Shown here: positions 1 to 9,321 of the stretch, piece after piece
How the letters are laid out: each line of letters opens with the position of its first letter
Position numbering within the stretch: the first letter of the stretch is position 1
Assembly: GCA_006226545.1 (NCBI GenBank)
Contig: SBGR01000024.1
Location: 1-64,000, forward strand
DNA length: 64,000 nucleotides
Reading direction: 5' to 3'
From: Bacteroidota bacterium
GTDB lineage: Bacteria; Bacteroidota; Bacteroidia; UBA8524
Made by a program: the position numbers and the translations under genes
The notes under the pieces: generated by a model
The model's database searches: none
What the model was told of the DNA's origin: nothing
What the model saw: only the letters and a program-made list of their open reading frames with translations

Positions 1-226
1 CTCAGCACCTTCGGGCGGTTTGCTAAAATTGTCCGACCAACTTTAGCGGGAGGCCTTCTCCCATCATTTCTCTATCTTCGTCAGGACACACACAGGCGTT
101 TGGCGCAATGGCGGGGGAAGTGGTTAATTGAACATTCTACCTCGCATCAACTTTTGTGGTGTATTGACAGTTTTGTGCTCCGAAACCCGCCCGAACGCAT
201 AGCCGAGGCCGTTACACCCAATCTAA
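1..226. other. Left edge without a supported gene
   Basis: No convincing gene is visible before the ATG at 227. Frame 1 stays open from base 1 to a TAA near 261, so the tail of a gene starting left of the window is possible. The translated text resembles nothing I recognise and would overlap the next gene. It is left unannotated. Confidence 0.4.
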
Positions 227-652
227 ATGAGCACCGGATTAACCATTCAAATCGGAAAAGCTAAAGACCAGTATTGGGGCCTGTTCGTGGCACCTATTGC
301 TATTTATTCCGAAGATGACTCACTTCTGTACCGAAGAAAAAAATACAACGCTGACCGGATTTTTAAGAGTGGGGATGATTCTAAGCCTGTATACTACAAT
401 CTCTCTCTAAACGAAGAACATGTATATTTTAGAGAACGAAAATGGGGAGCTATAAACGACTTATGGGATGTTATTTTCGATACTCGTACTAACCTAATTA
501 AGAGGCTTTCTTTTGGGTCATTAAACGACCAAGAACGTTTAAAAATGGAAAGTGAGCCGTTCGATCTCAATCAAGTCTCCAAATGGAATGAAGTTGAATG
601 GGAACCTGCACCACGACACAAGGGCTTATGGTATTTACTGACTGGAATATAG
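227..652 (+). CDS. Hypothetical protein, 141 aa
   Basis: I do not recognise this protein. It is soluble, with no signal peptide or membrane segment, and is rich in Trp and Tyr in its second half (Trp in the contexts KWGAINDLW, SKWNEVEW and GLWYLL). The ATG at 227 is the only good start. It opens a run of small same-strand genes of unknown function, and the next gene begins 91 bases downstream. The size and the company of other single-domain orphan proteins suggest an accessory gene, possibly of the immunity-protein kind, but no family match supports that. Confidence 0.6.
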   Translation: MSTGLTIQIGKAKDQYWGLFVAPIAIYSEDDSLLYRRKKYNADRIFKSGDDSKPVYYNLSLNEEHVYFRERKWGAINDLWDVIFDTRTNLIKRLSFGSLNDQERLKMESEPFDLNQVSKWNEVEWEPAPRHKGLWYLLTGI

Positions 653-743
653 ATCCTGTTGACCTGAGTTTGTAAACCAAACTAATCATCCATAAAGCTC
701 CTTTTGTTAACTTGAAACTAAAACAGCATACCCAACTAGAATC

Positions 744-1190
744 ATGAATGACATCATCCTCTTGAACCGATATAAACTTCTTTGGAAAGAAAGGAATGAA
801 AAGGTCATTGTAGCGGAGATTAGGCATTATCTGCAGAACGAGTATGGCGGAACTTTGGAGACCCCGATTGGTATGTTAGTTTGCTATAAGGAAAACAATC
901 CCCTTTTTTGGAATATTAAAATCAACCTTAGATCGGATATTCGATATAGTCAAACTCAGAAACACGTTTGGGTTATGAATGAATCTGCTTTCAAATTCAA
1001 ATGGCGCTTCTTTATTGAAAGGCTAAATGATATAATTAAACCCCGGTTTCAGCCTGTGAAAGCATTAGATGAGGCCATCAAGCAGCATCTCATCACTAAC
1101 AACTGGATTTCAGAACCCTTTGCTGTTTCCCGCTCGATTGAAAAAACTGAAGACTTTCATTTCTTTGGAGATATTTCGACAATGAATTAA
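744..1190 (+). CDS. Hypothetical protein, 148 aa
   Basis: I do not recognise this protein. It is a soluble, mixed alpha/beta-looking sequence with many aromatic residues (FWNIKINL, VWVMNE, FKFKWRFF) and no signal peptide or transmembrane segment. It starts at ATG 744 and ends at TAA. The gap to the previous gene is 91 bases and holds no clear hairpin. It belongs to the run of small + strand orphan genes at the left of the window. No function can be assigned. Confidence 0.6.
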   Translation: MNDIILLNRYKLLWKERNEKVIVAEIRHYLQNEYGGTLETPIGMLVCYKENNPLFWNIKINLRSDIRYSQTQKHVWVMNESAFKFKWRFFIERLNDIIKPRFQPVKALDEAIKQHLITNNWISEPFAVSRSIEKTEDFHFFGDISTMN

Positions 1191-1237
1191 TCGTTGCTGC
1201 CATTAGTTCGTAACCAGCACCCCATACCAAAACAACC

Positions 1238-1675
1238 TTGACCAGACTAAAACACACCCTCCGCATCCTGTCCACCAATTGGGTGCACCTGTTGGGGTTC
1301 TATTTTGCCACCTATTTGAGTTTTATTCTTTTTAAACTTATTGGGCTGCATGAGTTTGCAAACCAAGAATGGAGCTGGATTTTATTCGACGGCCTGCATA
1401 TGATTCCAATATTTTTCTTCACCTACGGACTCCCCTTTCTCGCCGGTTTCTGTGTCGCCATGATTACCCTGGACAGCCTTGGCTTTAATTTGATCGCTAA
1501 ACAAATCAACTTGATTCTCTGCTTGGAGTGGCTCATCATTGTTCCACCATTCTTCTATTGGGCATTTAAATACGAATACTGGCTTTGGCTGTCCTTGATC
1601 CTTTCATTTGCTGTCACCCAGTGGATACGGAAAGGCATGATTGAAAAGATAAACAGGAAGGCTTTGCTGTCTTGA
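1238..1675 (+). CDS. Small integral membrane protein, 145 aa
   Basis: The protein has about three hydrophobic segments (roughly residues 16-38, 55-80 and 90-130) and a basic C-terminal tail (RKGMIEKINRKALLS), which suggests a small inner-membrane protein. The start is a TTG at 1238, because no ATG precedes the first membrane segment; the exact start is therefore uncertain. It lies 47 bases after the previous gene and 48 before a lipoprotein gene. I know no family for it. Confidence 0.55.
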   Translation: MTRLKHTLRILSTNWVHLLGFYFATYLSFILFKLIGLHEFANQEWSWILFDGLHMIPIFFFTYGLPFLAGFCVAMITLDSLGFNLIAKQINLILCLEWLIIVPPFFYWAFKYEYWLWLSLILSFAVTQWIRKGMIEKINRKALLS

Positions 1676-1723
1676 GTTTACAAGTCGGACTTTTATGTAT
1701 CTTGGGTTTATCATCCTTAACCT

Positions 1724-2248
1724 ATGCATCGAATTATACCATTCAGTTTCATTTTTGTACTTCTCGGTTGTGTAAGACAATCAGATGAAACTAAAGCTGG
1801 TAAGTTTGATGAAGAGATTGTCAACTTGGCCAATCCAAATGCCGACTCCAATTATACCCGGCTTCGTGCACTCACTACCCTAACCGTTGGAGTCTCTTGT
1901 GGTGAGGAACCAAGCGTAACCGAAAACGTGCACTTGGTAGGCGAATTGGCCGGCCAAGGAAAATTTGATCTACTTTTAAGTCTGGTTCAAACGGATAGCA
2001 AAAACGCCACAACGCAAATGTTGACTATTCTGGTTTTAAACATAGCCTGGGACCTAAACAAAAATAACCTTGATACATCGCTAAGAAAGTCGATTAATTC
2101 AATGCCTATTATCGCCACTTTTGAATGGTGTATGGGCTGCTTATCCGAATTTAAGACCTATCAAGACTATGAGAGTTTGAGTAAAGAAGGATTGGCCGCT
2201 TATCAAGAATTGAAAGACTATTTTACCGCGAAAATTAATAAGGAGTGA
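1724..2248 (+). CDS. Putative lipoprotein, 174 aa
   Basis: The N-terminus is a short hydrophobic signal followed by a lipobox, LLGC, with Cys at about residue 16, so the product is probably an outer-membrane or periplasmic lipoprotein. The mature part contains several cysteines (SCGEEP, FEWCMGCL), which could form disulfides in the periplasm. The sequence TATCTTGG upstream of the ATG resembles the TAnnTTTG promoter box and may give this gene its own transcript. The family is unknown. Confidence 0.6.
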   Translation: MHRIIPFSFIFVLLGCVRQSDETKAGKFDEEIVNLANPNADSNYTRLRALTTLTVGVSCGEEPSVTENVHLVGELAGQGKFDLLLSLVQTDSKNATTQMLTILVLNIAWDLNKNNLDTSLRKSINSMPIIATFEWCMGCLSEFKTYQDYESLSKEGLAAYQELKDYFTAKINKE

Positions 2249-2296
2249 GAGCCTCGCTCATCTGAGTAGTATACTTAGAACTAGATTAAAATTCAA

Positions 2297-2791
2297 ATGC
2301 ACTACATAGGACAAATAGACGATAGAAGCATCTACTACCTTTCCGTAAAATCTGATTCAAACTGGGCTGTGCAATTGCCCGACAAAGACTGGATAGTGGT
2401 GCCTATTTGCGATAAGCGCGATGCAAAATTAATGGAGCAGGTTGCTCAAGCCTGTTTAGAGCATAAGGTGCTTTACGTTTGTGCCCTTGGAACAGAATGC
2501 AGTTGGGTGGATGATTACTTTGATGAAACCGTGTTAGCGAATCGAATTAAACAAAATCTTCCCCTTTCCTCGTCAGACGATTTTGACGGAGAACCCATGA
2601 CCACCTGGCATCACAACTTGGATGAGGGATTTTGGTTTGCCGCCACCTCGGCCTATCCTACCCTAAACGACGAATACCTGCCGGTGAATAAAGTAGTCTG
2701 TTTAGACCTTACGGAAAACTCGCACCAACAGCAATTAACTGACTTAGCTGTTAAGATCAATTCAGGTTGGCTACCGCCAGACGTCGAATGA
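2297..2791 (+). CDS. DUF7684-like protein, 164 aa
   Basis: The central part fits my recollection of the small DUF7684 family: a strand ending in a Gly-x-x-Cys-Ser-Trp-x-Asp-Asp motif (TECSWVDDYFD), then an MTTWH motif followed by an acidic residue and FWFA, then a hydrophobic strand (VVCLDL) near the end. No signal peptide is present, so the protein is probably cytoplasmic. Members of this family have no experimentally known role. The gene ends at 2791, directly before the alternative TTG start of the next gene. The family call is from memory of the motif pattern and is moderate. Confidence 0.5.
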   Translation: MHYIGQIDDRSIYYLSVKSDSNWAVQLPDKDWIVVPICDKRDAKLMEQVAQACLEHKVLYVCALGTECSWVDDYFDETVLANRIKQNLPLSSSDDFDGEPMTTWHHNLDEGFWFAATSAYPTLNDEYLPVNKVVCLDLTENSHQQQLTDLAVKINSGWLPPDVE

Positions 2792-2857
2792 TTGCCCCAT
2801 CTCTCCCCTCCTTTCCCTAAATTCCCCTCCGTTATTCTTAGAAACATTCAGTTGAAC

Positions 2858-4261
2858 ATGAAACTCGCCAGCCTCCTCCTCGTTTTTCTTACCTCTCTTT
2901 GCTACGGTCAAGAACGCCTCGACGGGACTTACGAATCAGATAAAAAGCTATTTCGCCTGAAAAACGGACATGGCCTTCCCTTCTATGGAATGCATGTGGC
3001 GCCCTATTCCGATGGCGCAACTTCTCTCATGGGACTCATCTATACCACGGGCTTGGTGGTAATGAAACCGCGCTATTACGAGATTGAACATTTCGGAAAC
3101 GGCCTCGCTCGGGTAACCCAAAAAGCAGAACCTTGGGAACTTACCTACGGTTTTATTGATACTACCGGAAAGGAAATACTCCCGCCCATCTATACCGATG
3201 CCGACCAATGGTATGATCGCTCCATGCGACTAGCCGATGTGCTGGTGGTGGGACTCAATGGCCAATACGGACTGTTTGATTATGCAGGAAAGCAACTGTG
3301 TCCTTTGCAATACCAGAGCATCTGGAATTTCCGTGAAGGCCGGGCACGCGTTTACCAAAATGGAAAAGTCGGCTTTATTAACAAACAGGGCAAGGAAGTC
3401 ATCGCTACGCAATACGAAAAAGCCGAAGACTTCATGCTGCACATGGCACTGGTGAAGAATGAAGGTAAATACGGCTGGATTGACACCACCGGGAAGGTGC
3501 TCATCCCCTTAGAATACGAGTGGGCCGCTAACTTCAGAAACGGATCGGCCAAGGTGAAGAAGGACGGCAAAATGTTCCTTATCGATAGGCAAGGTCAACG
3601 CCAACTCAGCACCGATTACGAGTCGTTTGGCCATTTTAAAAACGGTTTGGCTTGGGCTCAAAAAGACGGTAAATGGGGATTCATTGACACACTCGGAAAG
3701 GTGGTGATTCCGATGATCTACAAGAAAACCGGTGACTTTGAGCATGGTCGTGTTTGGGTTTGGAAAGACGATAAATGGGGACATATTGATACCACCGGGG
3801 CCATTATCACCCCCATTATCTATGAGCAAGCCGGCAATTTCAGTAGAGGCTATTCCGATGATTCGCTGTTTGCGAGTGTGATGCTGAATGGAAAATACGG
3901 TAAGGTTAACCTGCACGGCAAGCTGGTTATTCCCTGTGAATACATCGGCATCGATCATTATTCTATGGGAATGGCCAAAGTGAAAAAGCAAGTAGGTGAC
4001 TCAGCGAAATACGGGTTTGTGAATTACTTCGGTGAAGAAGTCATCCCGTGCATCTACGACAAAGCCGAACGGTTTCAGCGCGGAAGCAAACTGACCATTG
4101 TAGCCAAAGACGGAAAGATGGGATTGATCAACCAAGAAGGTAAGTTCATTACAGAATTGAAGTATATCTCCATTCACGCCAACCGCAACGGAACCTTCAA
4201 TGTGCGAGATCAGTCGGGTTTCTACCTACTTGACCAAGAAGGCAAGCGCGTGGAGAAATAG
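2858..4261 (+). CDS. Secreted WG-repeat protein, 467 aa
   Basis: A clear signal peptide (MKLASLLLVFLTSLCYGQ) is followed by more than ten WG/KWG-type repeats of about 30-45 residues. Each has the pattern Gly-Lys-Trp/Tyr-Gly-Phe/Leu-Ile-Asp-x-x-Gly-Lys-x-x-Ile-Pro-x-x-Tyr (for example KYGWIDTTGKVLIP and KWGFIDTLGKVVIP). Such repeats form beta-rich arrays and are common in Bacteroidota exported proteins; their ligands are mostly unknown. I chose ATG 2858 because it begins the signal peptide; an upstream TTG at 2792 would add 22 unlikely residues. There is no T9SS sorting domain, so the product is probably periplasmic. Confidence 0.8.
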   Translation: MKLASLLLVFLTSLCYGQERLDGTYESDKKLFRLKNGHGLPFYGMHVAPYSDGATSLMGLIYTTGLVVMKPRYYEIEHFGNGLARVTQKAEPWELTYGFIDTTGKEILPPIYTDADQWYDRSMRLADVLVVGLNGQYGLFDYAGKQLCPLQYQSIWNFREGRARVYQNGKVGFINKQGKEVIATQYEKAEDFMLHMALVKNEGKYGWIDTTGKVLIPLEYEWAANFRNGSAKVKKDGKMFLIDRQGQRQLSTDYESFGHFKNGLAWAQKDGKWGFIDTLGKVVIPMIYKKTGDFEHGRVWVWKDDKWGHIDTTGAIITPIIYEQAGNFSRGYSDDSLFASVMLNGKYGKVNLHGKLVIPCEYIGIDHYSMGMAKVKKQVGDSAKYGFVNYFGEEVIPCIYDKAERFQRGSKLTIVAKDGKMGLINQEGKFITELKYISIHANRNGTFNVRDQSGFYLLDQEGKRVEK

Positions 4262-4382
4262 GTGCTAGTTCAAAGATTATAACTGAGCATGTATCATTAA
4301 ACTCTAAGCGAATAACTAATTTAGCCGCTAGGCTGAAGCATGCTTGATTTTACTGTCTTCATATATGCGATGAACAGTTGAT

Positions 4383-5969
4383 TTGAGCCTGAATAGTAGC
4401 CGGGGAATATGTCGTTTCGAATTGAACTTCACTAAACATATCACGCGTATATGGTTGTCGGGAATACTGCTGTTCCTGCTGGCCTCCTGTTCTGAACTGG
4501 AATCGGATAAGGTGAAGCATGAGTTTGCGGTATCGATTCAGGAGGAACATGCCATTGAAAACTTTGACTCGGTCAAATTTGAACCGCTGGATGAATTGAA
4601 TCTGGGCTTCTTCCGGGGCAGTGTATGGATCAAATTGGAGCTGCAGAATGCGGAAGACCAAGATCAATCCTTCGTGTTTGTGAGCCATGATCAATTCAAT
4701 AGAAACTACAATTTCTATAAGCTGAACGCTAGCGATGGGGAGCTGGAACCGGTTAATGCTAAAGCAGCCGATTTACTCCAAGACCAGCGAACCTTCAATA
4801 ATCCCAACCCGAATCTCAAAATCGATTTGGAACCGCTTGAAAAAGCCACCTACCTGATTGCGTCTACCAGCGATGGCCGAACGAAAGACATAACACCTAA
4901 GCTCCTGTCCATAGAAAGCTATTTCAGCTACATCAACGAATACATGGTCTGGAATATCATTTACTACGCGCTCGTAGTTTGTTTGCTGGCCTTCAATGTT
5001 TTTCAATGGATAGTCTACAAGCAGCAAATCTATTTCTTCTACGTGCTCTATATCGTCAGCAGCATATTGGTGTTTTTGGGGATTGAAGGCTATTTCTATA
5101 CCCTCCCTATCAGACAAGATATCCTGGATCATTTCATCTTCTTCACCCTGAAGCTTTGGGCCTTTTCGCTCATCATCTTCACCTCTACCTTTTTAAAAAT
5201 CAATACCCAATCGCCTACCTACTTCAGGTTCACAAAACTGGTTTTAGCCCTTGTATTAGGCGCTACGCTGATTTACCAATTTAGCTTCTACCACAGCTCC
5301 ATTCAGTACTTACATTATTTTGAAAATGTGCTGACACCCCTGTGGCTGCTGCTTATTATTGGCATGATTATCCTATCGGCCAGAGCCAAACGCGCTGAAT
5401 TAAAGTATTACCTCATTCCCTTGAGTGGATTTATTCTGCTCACCATCATCGGACTTTTCAACGTTCATTTTCAAGTCTTGCCCGGCAATTCCTTCTCCTA
5501 TGTGAAACTCGGCGCATTAGTGGAACTATTTGGCTTTACCTATATCATGAGCTTGTCAGTAAGGAAGAAGCTATACAAGACTGAACACCTGGAAAAGGAA
5601 TTGGATGAAAACCGCACCAAGCTGAAAGAACGAGATAGCATTCTGGCTTCCACTACCCGACTCACCGGTGTACTCAACCTTATTGAAAACTCTTTCTCCA
5701 ATGAAGCCGATTGGACTGATTTCAAAACGAAGTTTCAGTCCTTAAATCCCAATTTCATCGACACGCTTTTAGACAAACATGCCGATTTGTCTAAATCAGA
5801 AATCCGACTGCTTATCCTGATTAAGACAGGCCATTCTCAGAAGGAAATTGCCCGGATTCTGAACATCGAACCGGCCAGTGTGAAGAAGTCGAGAAACCGC
5901 ATTCGCAAGAAGCTCAATGTGGATCAGGATATAAACTTAGACGCCTACCTCATTAATTACATGGCCTAG
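4383..5969 (+). CDS. 7TM-DISM sensor with LuxR-type DNA-binding domain
   Basis: The order is a lipoprotein-like signal (LLASC at about residues 32-36), an extracytoplasmic 7TMR-DISMED2-type domain (about 40-170, with FRGSVWIKLELQN), seven hydrophobic segments (about 180-395), a coiled coil (400-440) and a C-terminal helix-turn-helix of the LuxR/GerE class (about 460-528, with LSKSEIRLLILIKTGHSQKEIA). It is a one-protein membrane-bound transcription regulator that senses something in the periplasm. No ATG precedes the signal, so the start is a TTG, at 4383 or at 4422. It sits directly upstream of an LRR surface protein gene, a plausible target. Confidence 0.75.
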   Translation: MSLNSSRGICRFELNFTKHITRIWLSGILLFLLASCSELESDKVKHEFAVSIQEEHAIENFDSVKFEPLDELNLGFFRGSVWIKLELQNAEDQDQSFVFVSHDQFNRNYNFYKLNASDGELEPVNAKAADLLQDQRTFNNPNPNLKIDLEPLEKATYLIASTSDGRTKDITPKLLSIESYFSYINEYMVWNIIYYALVVCLLAFNVFQWIVYKQQIYFFYVLYIVSSILVFLGIEGYFYTLPIRQDILDHFIFFTLKLWAFSLIIFTSTFLKINTQSPTYFRFTKLVLALVLGATLIYQFSFYHSSIQYLHYFENVLTPLWLLLIIGMIILSARAKRAELKYYLIPLSGFILLTIIGLFNVHFQVLPGNSFSYVKLGALVELFGFTYIMSLSVRKKLYKTEHLEKELDENRTKLKERDSILASTTRLTGVLNLIENSFSNEADWTDFKTKFQSLNPNFIDTLLDKHADLSKSEIRLLILIKTGHSQKEIARILNIEPASVKKSRNRIRKKLNVDQDINLDAYLINYMA

Positions 5970-6027
5970 ACCTCGCTAATCTATTTAGCTGTTTTTCTGT
6001 TAATTACACCGCTGTAACCCCTTTTGT

Positions 6028-6054
6028 CACCCCCTCCAAATTTGGGTGATTTTC
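6028..6054 (+). terminator. Possible intrinsic terminator
   Basis: TCACCC and GGGTGA form a 6-bp stem around an 11-base loop that itself contains the palindrome CCAAATTTGG, and TTTT follows. It lies 58 bases after the 7TM sensor gene. The stem is short, so the call is tentative. Confidence 0.4.
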
Positions 6055-6076
6055 TGATGCCGGATACATTCGTATG

Positions 6077-6116
6077 AAGGCTAATTGAGGTACTCAATCG
6101 CTTCAGGTTTAGCCTT
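6077..6116. promoter_or_regulatory. Nested inverted repeats before the LRR surface-protein gene
   Basis: An inner inverted repeat ATTGAG-GTA-CTCAAT (6084-6098) is enclosed by an outer one, AAGGCTAA (6077-6084) and TTAGCCTT (6109-6116). The element lies 39 bases upstream of the ATG at 6155, between a membrane-bound regulator and a surface-protein gene. It could be an operator for that regulator or a hairpin in the leader; which one is not decided by sequence. Confidence 0.4.
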
Positions 6117-6154
6117 AGTTCCAGTTAGAGATTTAACCAATTATTCAACACATC

Positions 6155-7474
6155 ATGAAAAAAACCTTACTATCTACCCTAGCCTTTTCGCTACTAGGCT
6201 GGAGTGCTTCTGCACAGAATGTGAATATCCCGGATGCCAATTTTAAAGCCTATTTAGTTGGTAATCCTGTGATCAATACCAATATGGATACGGAGATTCA
6301 GGTGAGCGAAGCCAGTGCCTACAACGGAACCATTAGCTGTCCGAATCAAAGCATAGCCGATTTAACCGGTATTGAGGCCTTTGTCAGCTTGAACATACTC
6401 ATTTGCAGCTATAATGACCTCACTAGCCTAAACCTCACTCAGAATACCGCCTTGACGCAAGTCCATCTTGTATCTAATGACCTTACTACCTTGGATGTTA
6501 GTCAGTGTACTGCCCTCAACATCTTAAATTTCCAAGGCAATGCTATTTCAACCATAGACCTAAGTGCTTGTACCAACTTAGTTGAGTTGCATTGCAATTA
6601 CAATAGCCTGAGCACACTAGACCTTAGCCAGAATACTGCATTGACTTTCTTAGCGATTAATGGCAACTTATTCAGCAACCTAGACCTGAGTGCCAATACG
6701 GACTTGGAAATTTTATTCTGTGGTGATAATCCGAACCTCACAACACTGGATTTGAGCAACAATACGTCGATTGAGTCTATCAATGGGAATTTCGTTGTGC
6801 AAGGCAGCTTGAGCACGATAATCCTAGGTCAAAATTCAAATCTCACTTTCTTCAATTGTGAAAACACCGGATTAACCTCATTGGATATCAGTCAATGCCC
6901 GAATATTACCCAACTGAATATTCCACATAACCACCTGACTAGTTTGGATCTTTCTTCCAATACAGCCCTGAATAATGTTAATGTGACCAACAATGAACTC
7001 ACCGCCTTGGATTTCAGCACAAATCCGACCATGAGCTTCATCGCTTGCAGTCAGAATTTACTTAGCGAGTTGAATCTGAAGAACCTCACCACAGCTACGA
7101 GCCTTTATGCCACAGAAAACCCTAACCTGACTTGCATTGAGGTGGATGATACCACTGATGCCATCGCTAATTGGACCAATATCGATCCGATTGCCAGTTT
7201 CAGTTTGGATTGCGACCCAAATCCGGGTACGAGTGTGGTTGACGCTGAATTGGCTGAGAAGTTTGCCATTTACCCTAATCCGGTAGAAGCTGATTTGCAC
7301 CTGAGCACTCAAGAAAATGTGCATTCCATTGAGATTATGGATGTATTCGGTAAGTCCCACCAAGCGAACATAAGCCTGAATACGGTGGATGTTTCAGCCT
7401 TGGCTCACGGCATCTACATCCTGCGCATCAACACCCCGAACGGCACTGTAACCAAACGGTTTGTGAAAAAGTAA
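6155..7474 (+). CDS. LRR surface protein with T9SS sorting domain
   Basis: A signal peptide ending in ASAQ is followed by a conserved entry module (NIPDANFKAYLVGN...), then about twelve leucine-rich repeats of 21 residues of the form LTSLDLSxNTALTxLxCxxN, and a C-terminal type A T9SS sorting domain (about 368-439, with IYPNPVEADLHLS, MDVFGK, GIYILRI, and a final KRFVKK). The protein is exported by Sec, translocated by the type IX system and probably anchored at the cell surface, where LRR arrays usually bind proteins or glycans. The same entry module and LRR type recur in the protein at 21443-23641. A strong terminator follows. Confidence 0.85.
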   Translation: MKKTLLSTLAFSLLGWSASAQNVNIPDANFKAYLVGNPVINTNMDTEIQVSEASAYNGTISCPNQSIADLTGIEAFVSLNILICSYNDLTSLNLTQNTALTQVHLVSNDLTTLDVSQCTALNILNFQGNAISTIDLSACTNLVELHCNYNSLSTLDLSQNTALTFLAINGNLFSNLDLSANTDLEILFCGDNPNLTTLDLSNNTSIESINGNFVVQGSLSTIILGQNSNLTFFNCENTGLTSLDISQCPNITQLNIPHNHLTSLDLSSNTALNNVNVTNNELTALDFSTNPTMSFIACSQNLLSELNLKNLTTATSLYATENPNLTCIEVDDTTDAIANWTNIDPIASFSLDCDPNPGTSVVDAELAEKFAIYPNPVEADLHLSTQENVHSIEIMDVFGKSHQANISLNTVDVSALAHGIYILRINTPNGTVTKRFVKK

Positions 7475-7515
7475 ATCCCCCTTTTTCCACTAAACTGGAT
7501 TTTTTAGCCAGAGAG

Positions 7516-7554
7516 AATAGCGGTTTGACTCGTTTCAAATCGCTATTTCTTTTT
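7516..7554 (+). terminator. Intrinsic terminator
   Basis: A 13-bp stem (AATAGCGGTTTGA pairing with TCAAATCGCTATT, one G-U pair) closes a 6-base loop and is followed by TCTTTTT. It ends transcription of the LRR protein gene and argues that the next gene starts downstream of it. Confidence 0.8.
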
Positions 7555-7596
7555 GGGGTCATTTACGTAATTTGGACTCCCCCAATTGCGTCCACC

Positions 7597-8364
7597 GTGT
7601 TCAAACAAAAGATATCCATTGTTATCAATACTGCTATAGACAGAACTCAAGTCTACGATGAGTTTGAAATTCTCATGTCAAATTTGGTTAAAGAGGGACA
7701 ACTAATTGGCGGTTCTGAAACCTCTTTCATTTCAGGGAATGAGCTAATCTCATTTCAGACTTCGTTAGAAGAGGATTCGCTTTCAGCCGCTTATTTTAAT
7801 CACTACACAAAGGAACGAATAGAAAAAATTGAGAATTGGTGCGGTGCCAAAATACAATATGAGGTCATCGGACAAACTCCAAGAAGCAGTATTTGTAAAT
7901 GCGCTCAACCAGAATCGTATATACTGTTTACAACAGCTCTGAACGATTCCGGACAACTAGATTGTGGAACATGCGGCAAGGTTGTTCCTTTATACAGATT
8001 GAAACAATTGAGCCCACAAGACAGGTCCGATATTATTTCTTGGGAAGCTGACTACAAGTCGTGTGATGGTCTTCAACTGGGTTGCGTGGTAGGTGAAAGG
8101 TGGGGCACAAAACAGATGAGTGATTACCGATCTCAACTATCACAATACGGCATAAAAATTTGTAATCGAATAAGAGAGCTGACCGGTGTTCAAACCTTCT
8201 ACTACCTGCACAACTACCGACATATACCGCATCGCAAAGACATAGCACGGCCTTGCCCTTCTTGCAATGGGCCATGGTTGCTCAAAGAACAATGGCTTGG
8301 CTACTATGATTTCAAATGTGACAAGTGTAGTTTGTTATCCGTTATATCGCCTGTGACAGCCTGA
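7597..8364 (+). CDS. DUF2310-like zinc-ribbon protein
   Basis: The C-terminus has a CPSC...CDKC zinc ribbon (about residues 221-246) preceded by FYYLHNYRHI and RPCPSCNGPW, a pattern I associate with the DUF2310 family (Zn-ribbon-containing, possibly nucleic-acid-binding). Two further Cys pairs lie in the middle (CKCAQPES and CGTCGK). The family has no proven function; it often occurs among small accessory genes. I prefer the GTG at 7597, since the upstream TTG at 7525 falls inside the terminator of the preceding gene; the TTG would add a hydrophobic N-terminus of 24 residues. The start is uncertain. Confidence 0.55.
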   Translation: MFKQKISIVINTAIDRTQVYDEFEILMSNLVKEGQLIGGSETSFISGNELISFQTSLEEDSLSAAYFNHYTKERIEKIENWCGAKIQYEVIGQTPRSSICKCAQPESYILFTTALNDSGQLDCGTCGKVVPLYRLKQLSPQDRSDIISWEADYKSCDGLQLGCVVGERWGTKQMSDYRSQLSQYGIKICNRIRELTGVQTFYYLHNYRHIPHRKDIARPCPSCNGPWLLKEQWLGYYDFKCDKCSLLSVISPVTA

Positions 8365-8379
8365 AATTAATTGAGCCGA

Positions 8380-8928
8380 ATGAACCTAGATACGCATTTG
8401 AAAGAATTTTTTGGTGGTTTGAACCTACTCGTCCAAAGCTTGGAAAATAGGAATTACACCATCTTTATTTGCCTTATCCTGTTTCAAACTGCCTGCAATA
8501 ACCTAGCGCCCGGCGAATGCTGGACCGACTACGAATCGAATTCAATTGTAGTACAAGAAAGTGAACAAGGGCCTTATGGCGGACATCTCATCATTCATTG
8601 GAAAAACCAGACTACGTCAGCATTTACCCCGAGCTCCATTCTCGAATACGCCACATTAAAAGGCTGGACATTGATGGATTCAGCTGTCATTCACGAATCC
8701 AAGTCCGAATTTCCCGTTTACTTGGAAGGAATTCGAGGCGCAAAAAAAGACAAGACTCTGATTACAGAATTTGAACAATTCATCGATTCAGAACTGACCG
8801 TTTACCAATTTAAAACCAGCTGGATGCTGCTAAATCCAGGCACCGATGAATCGACTTTTGAAAATGGCTATATCTTGCTTGGCAAGGACCAAAAGAGTAT
8901 GACGCTTTACCACGTTTGGGGGGAGTGA
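8380..8928 (+). CDS. Putative lipoprotein or secreted protein
   Basis: A hydrophobic stretch ending in FQTACNN looks like an exported, perhaps lipidated, N-terminus. The long polar part before it is unusual for a signal peptide, so the real start may be the TTG at 8440 rather than the ATG at 8380. The mature part is about 145 residues of mixed character with several Trp and Tyr and no recognisable domain. It follows the DUF2310-like gene by 15 bases, so the two are probably co-transcribed. I assign no function. Confidence 0.55.
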   Translation: MNLDTHLKEFFGGLNLLVQSLENRNYTIFICLILFQTACNNLAPGECWTDYESNSIVVQESEQGPYGGHLIIHWKNQTTSAFTPSSILEYATLKGWTLMDSAVIHESKSEFPVYLEGIRGAKKDKTLITEFEQFIDSELTVYQFKTSWMLLNPGTDESTFENGYILLGKDQKSMTLYHVWGE

Positions 8929-8968
8929 ATTAATCACTATAGGAACCCATAACTTCAATAAGCCCAGT

Positions 8969-9307
8969 ATGATGTTCAAGAAAAAAATCACTCAACCTTC
9001 CCTTCAAATCCTCCCCGATGGATTCTCCATTGTATTGGGAGATGAGCAGACTACGCTCAACTGGTCTGAGATTGAAAAAATCACGGCATATAAGGTCGAC
9101 AGGTTCACTGTAGATGAGGTTCAACTTAGCATAGCAATAAAAGATGCGATAGTCTTTGTCTCGGAAGAAATGGAAAACTGGATGAGCTTTGTAGAAGAAA
9201 TGAGCACTCAGCTTCCGGAACTTGAATCCGATTGGATTGTGAATGTCACCTTGCCTGCCTTTGAGCGAAATGAAAGGGTGATTTATACTAAGTCTGAAAT
9301 AAACTAA
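8969..9307 (+). CDS. Small soluble protein with W-x-x-I-x-x-I-x-AYK-x-D motif
   Basis: The 112-residue protein has the order LNWSEIEKITAYKVDRFTVDEVQL, strand, VSEEMENW, helix, then PAFERNERVIY. This matches a small family I recall from many bacteria, often near toxin or accessory genes, in which the conserved core is Trp...Ile...AYK.D..T.D followed by an EE.E.W element. The family is uncharacterised as far as I know, and an immunity role is only a guess. It begins at the second of two nearby Met codons or at 8969. No signal peptide or membrane segment is present. Confidence 0.55.
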   Translation: MMFKKKITQPSLQILPDGFSIVLGDEQTTLNWSEIEKITAYKVDRFTVDEVQLSIAIKDAIVFVSEEMENWMSFVEEMSTQLPELESDWIVNVTLPAFERNERVIYTKSEIN

Positions 9308-9321
9308 ATTCGGGGTTACCA

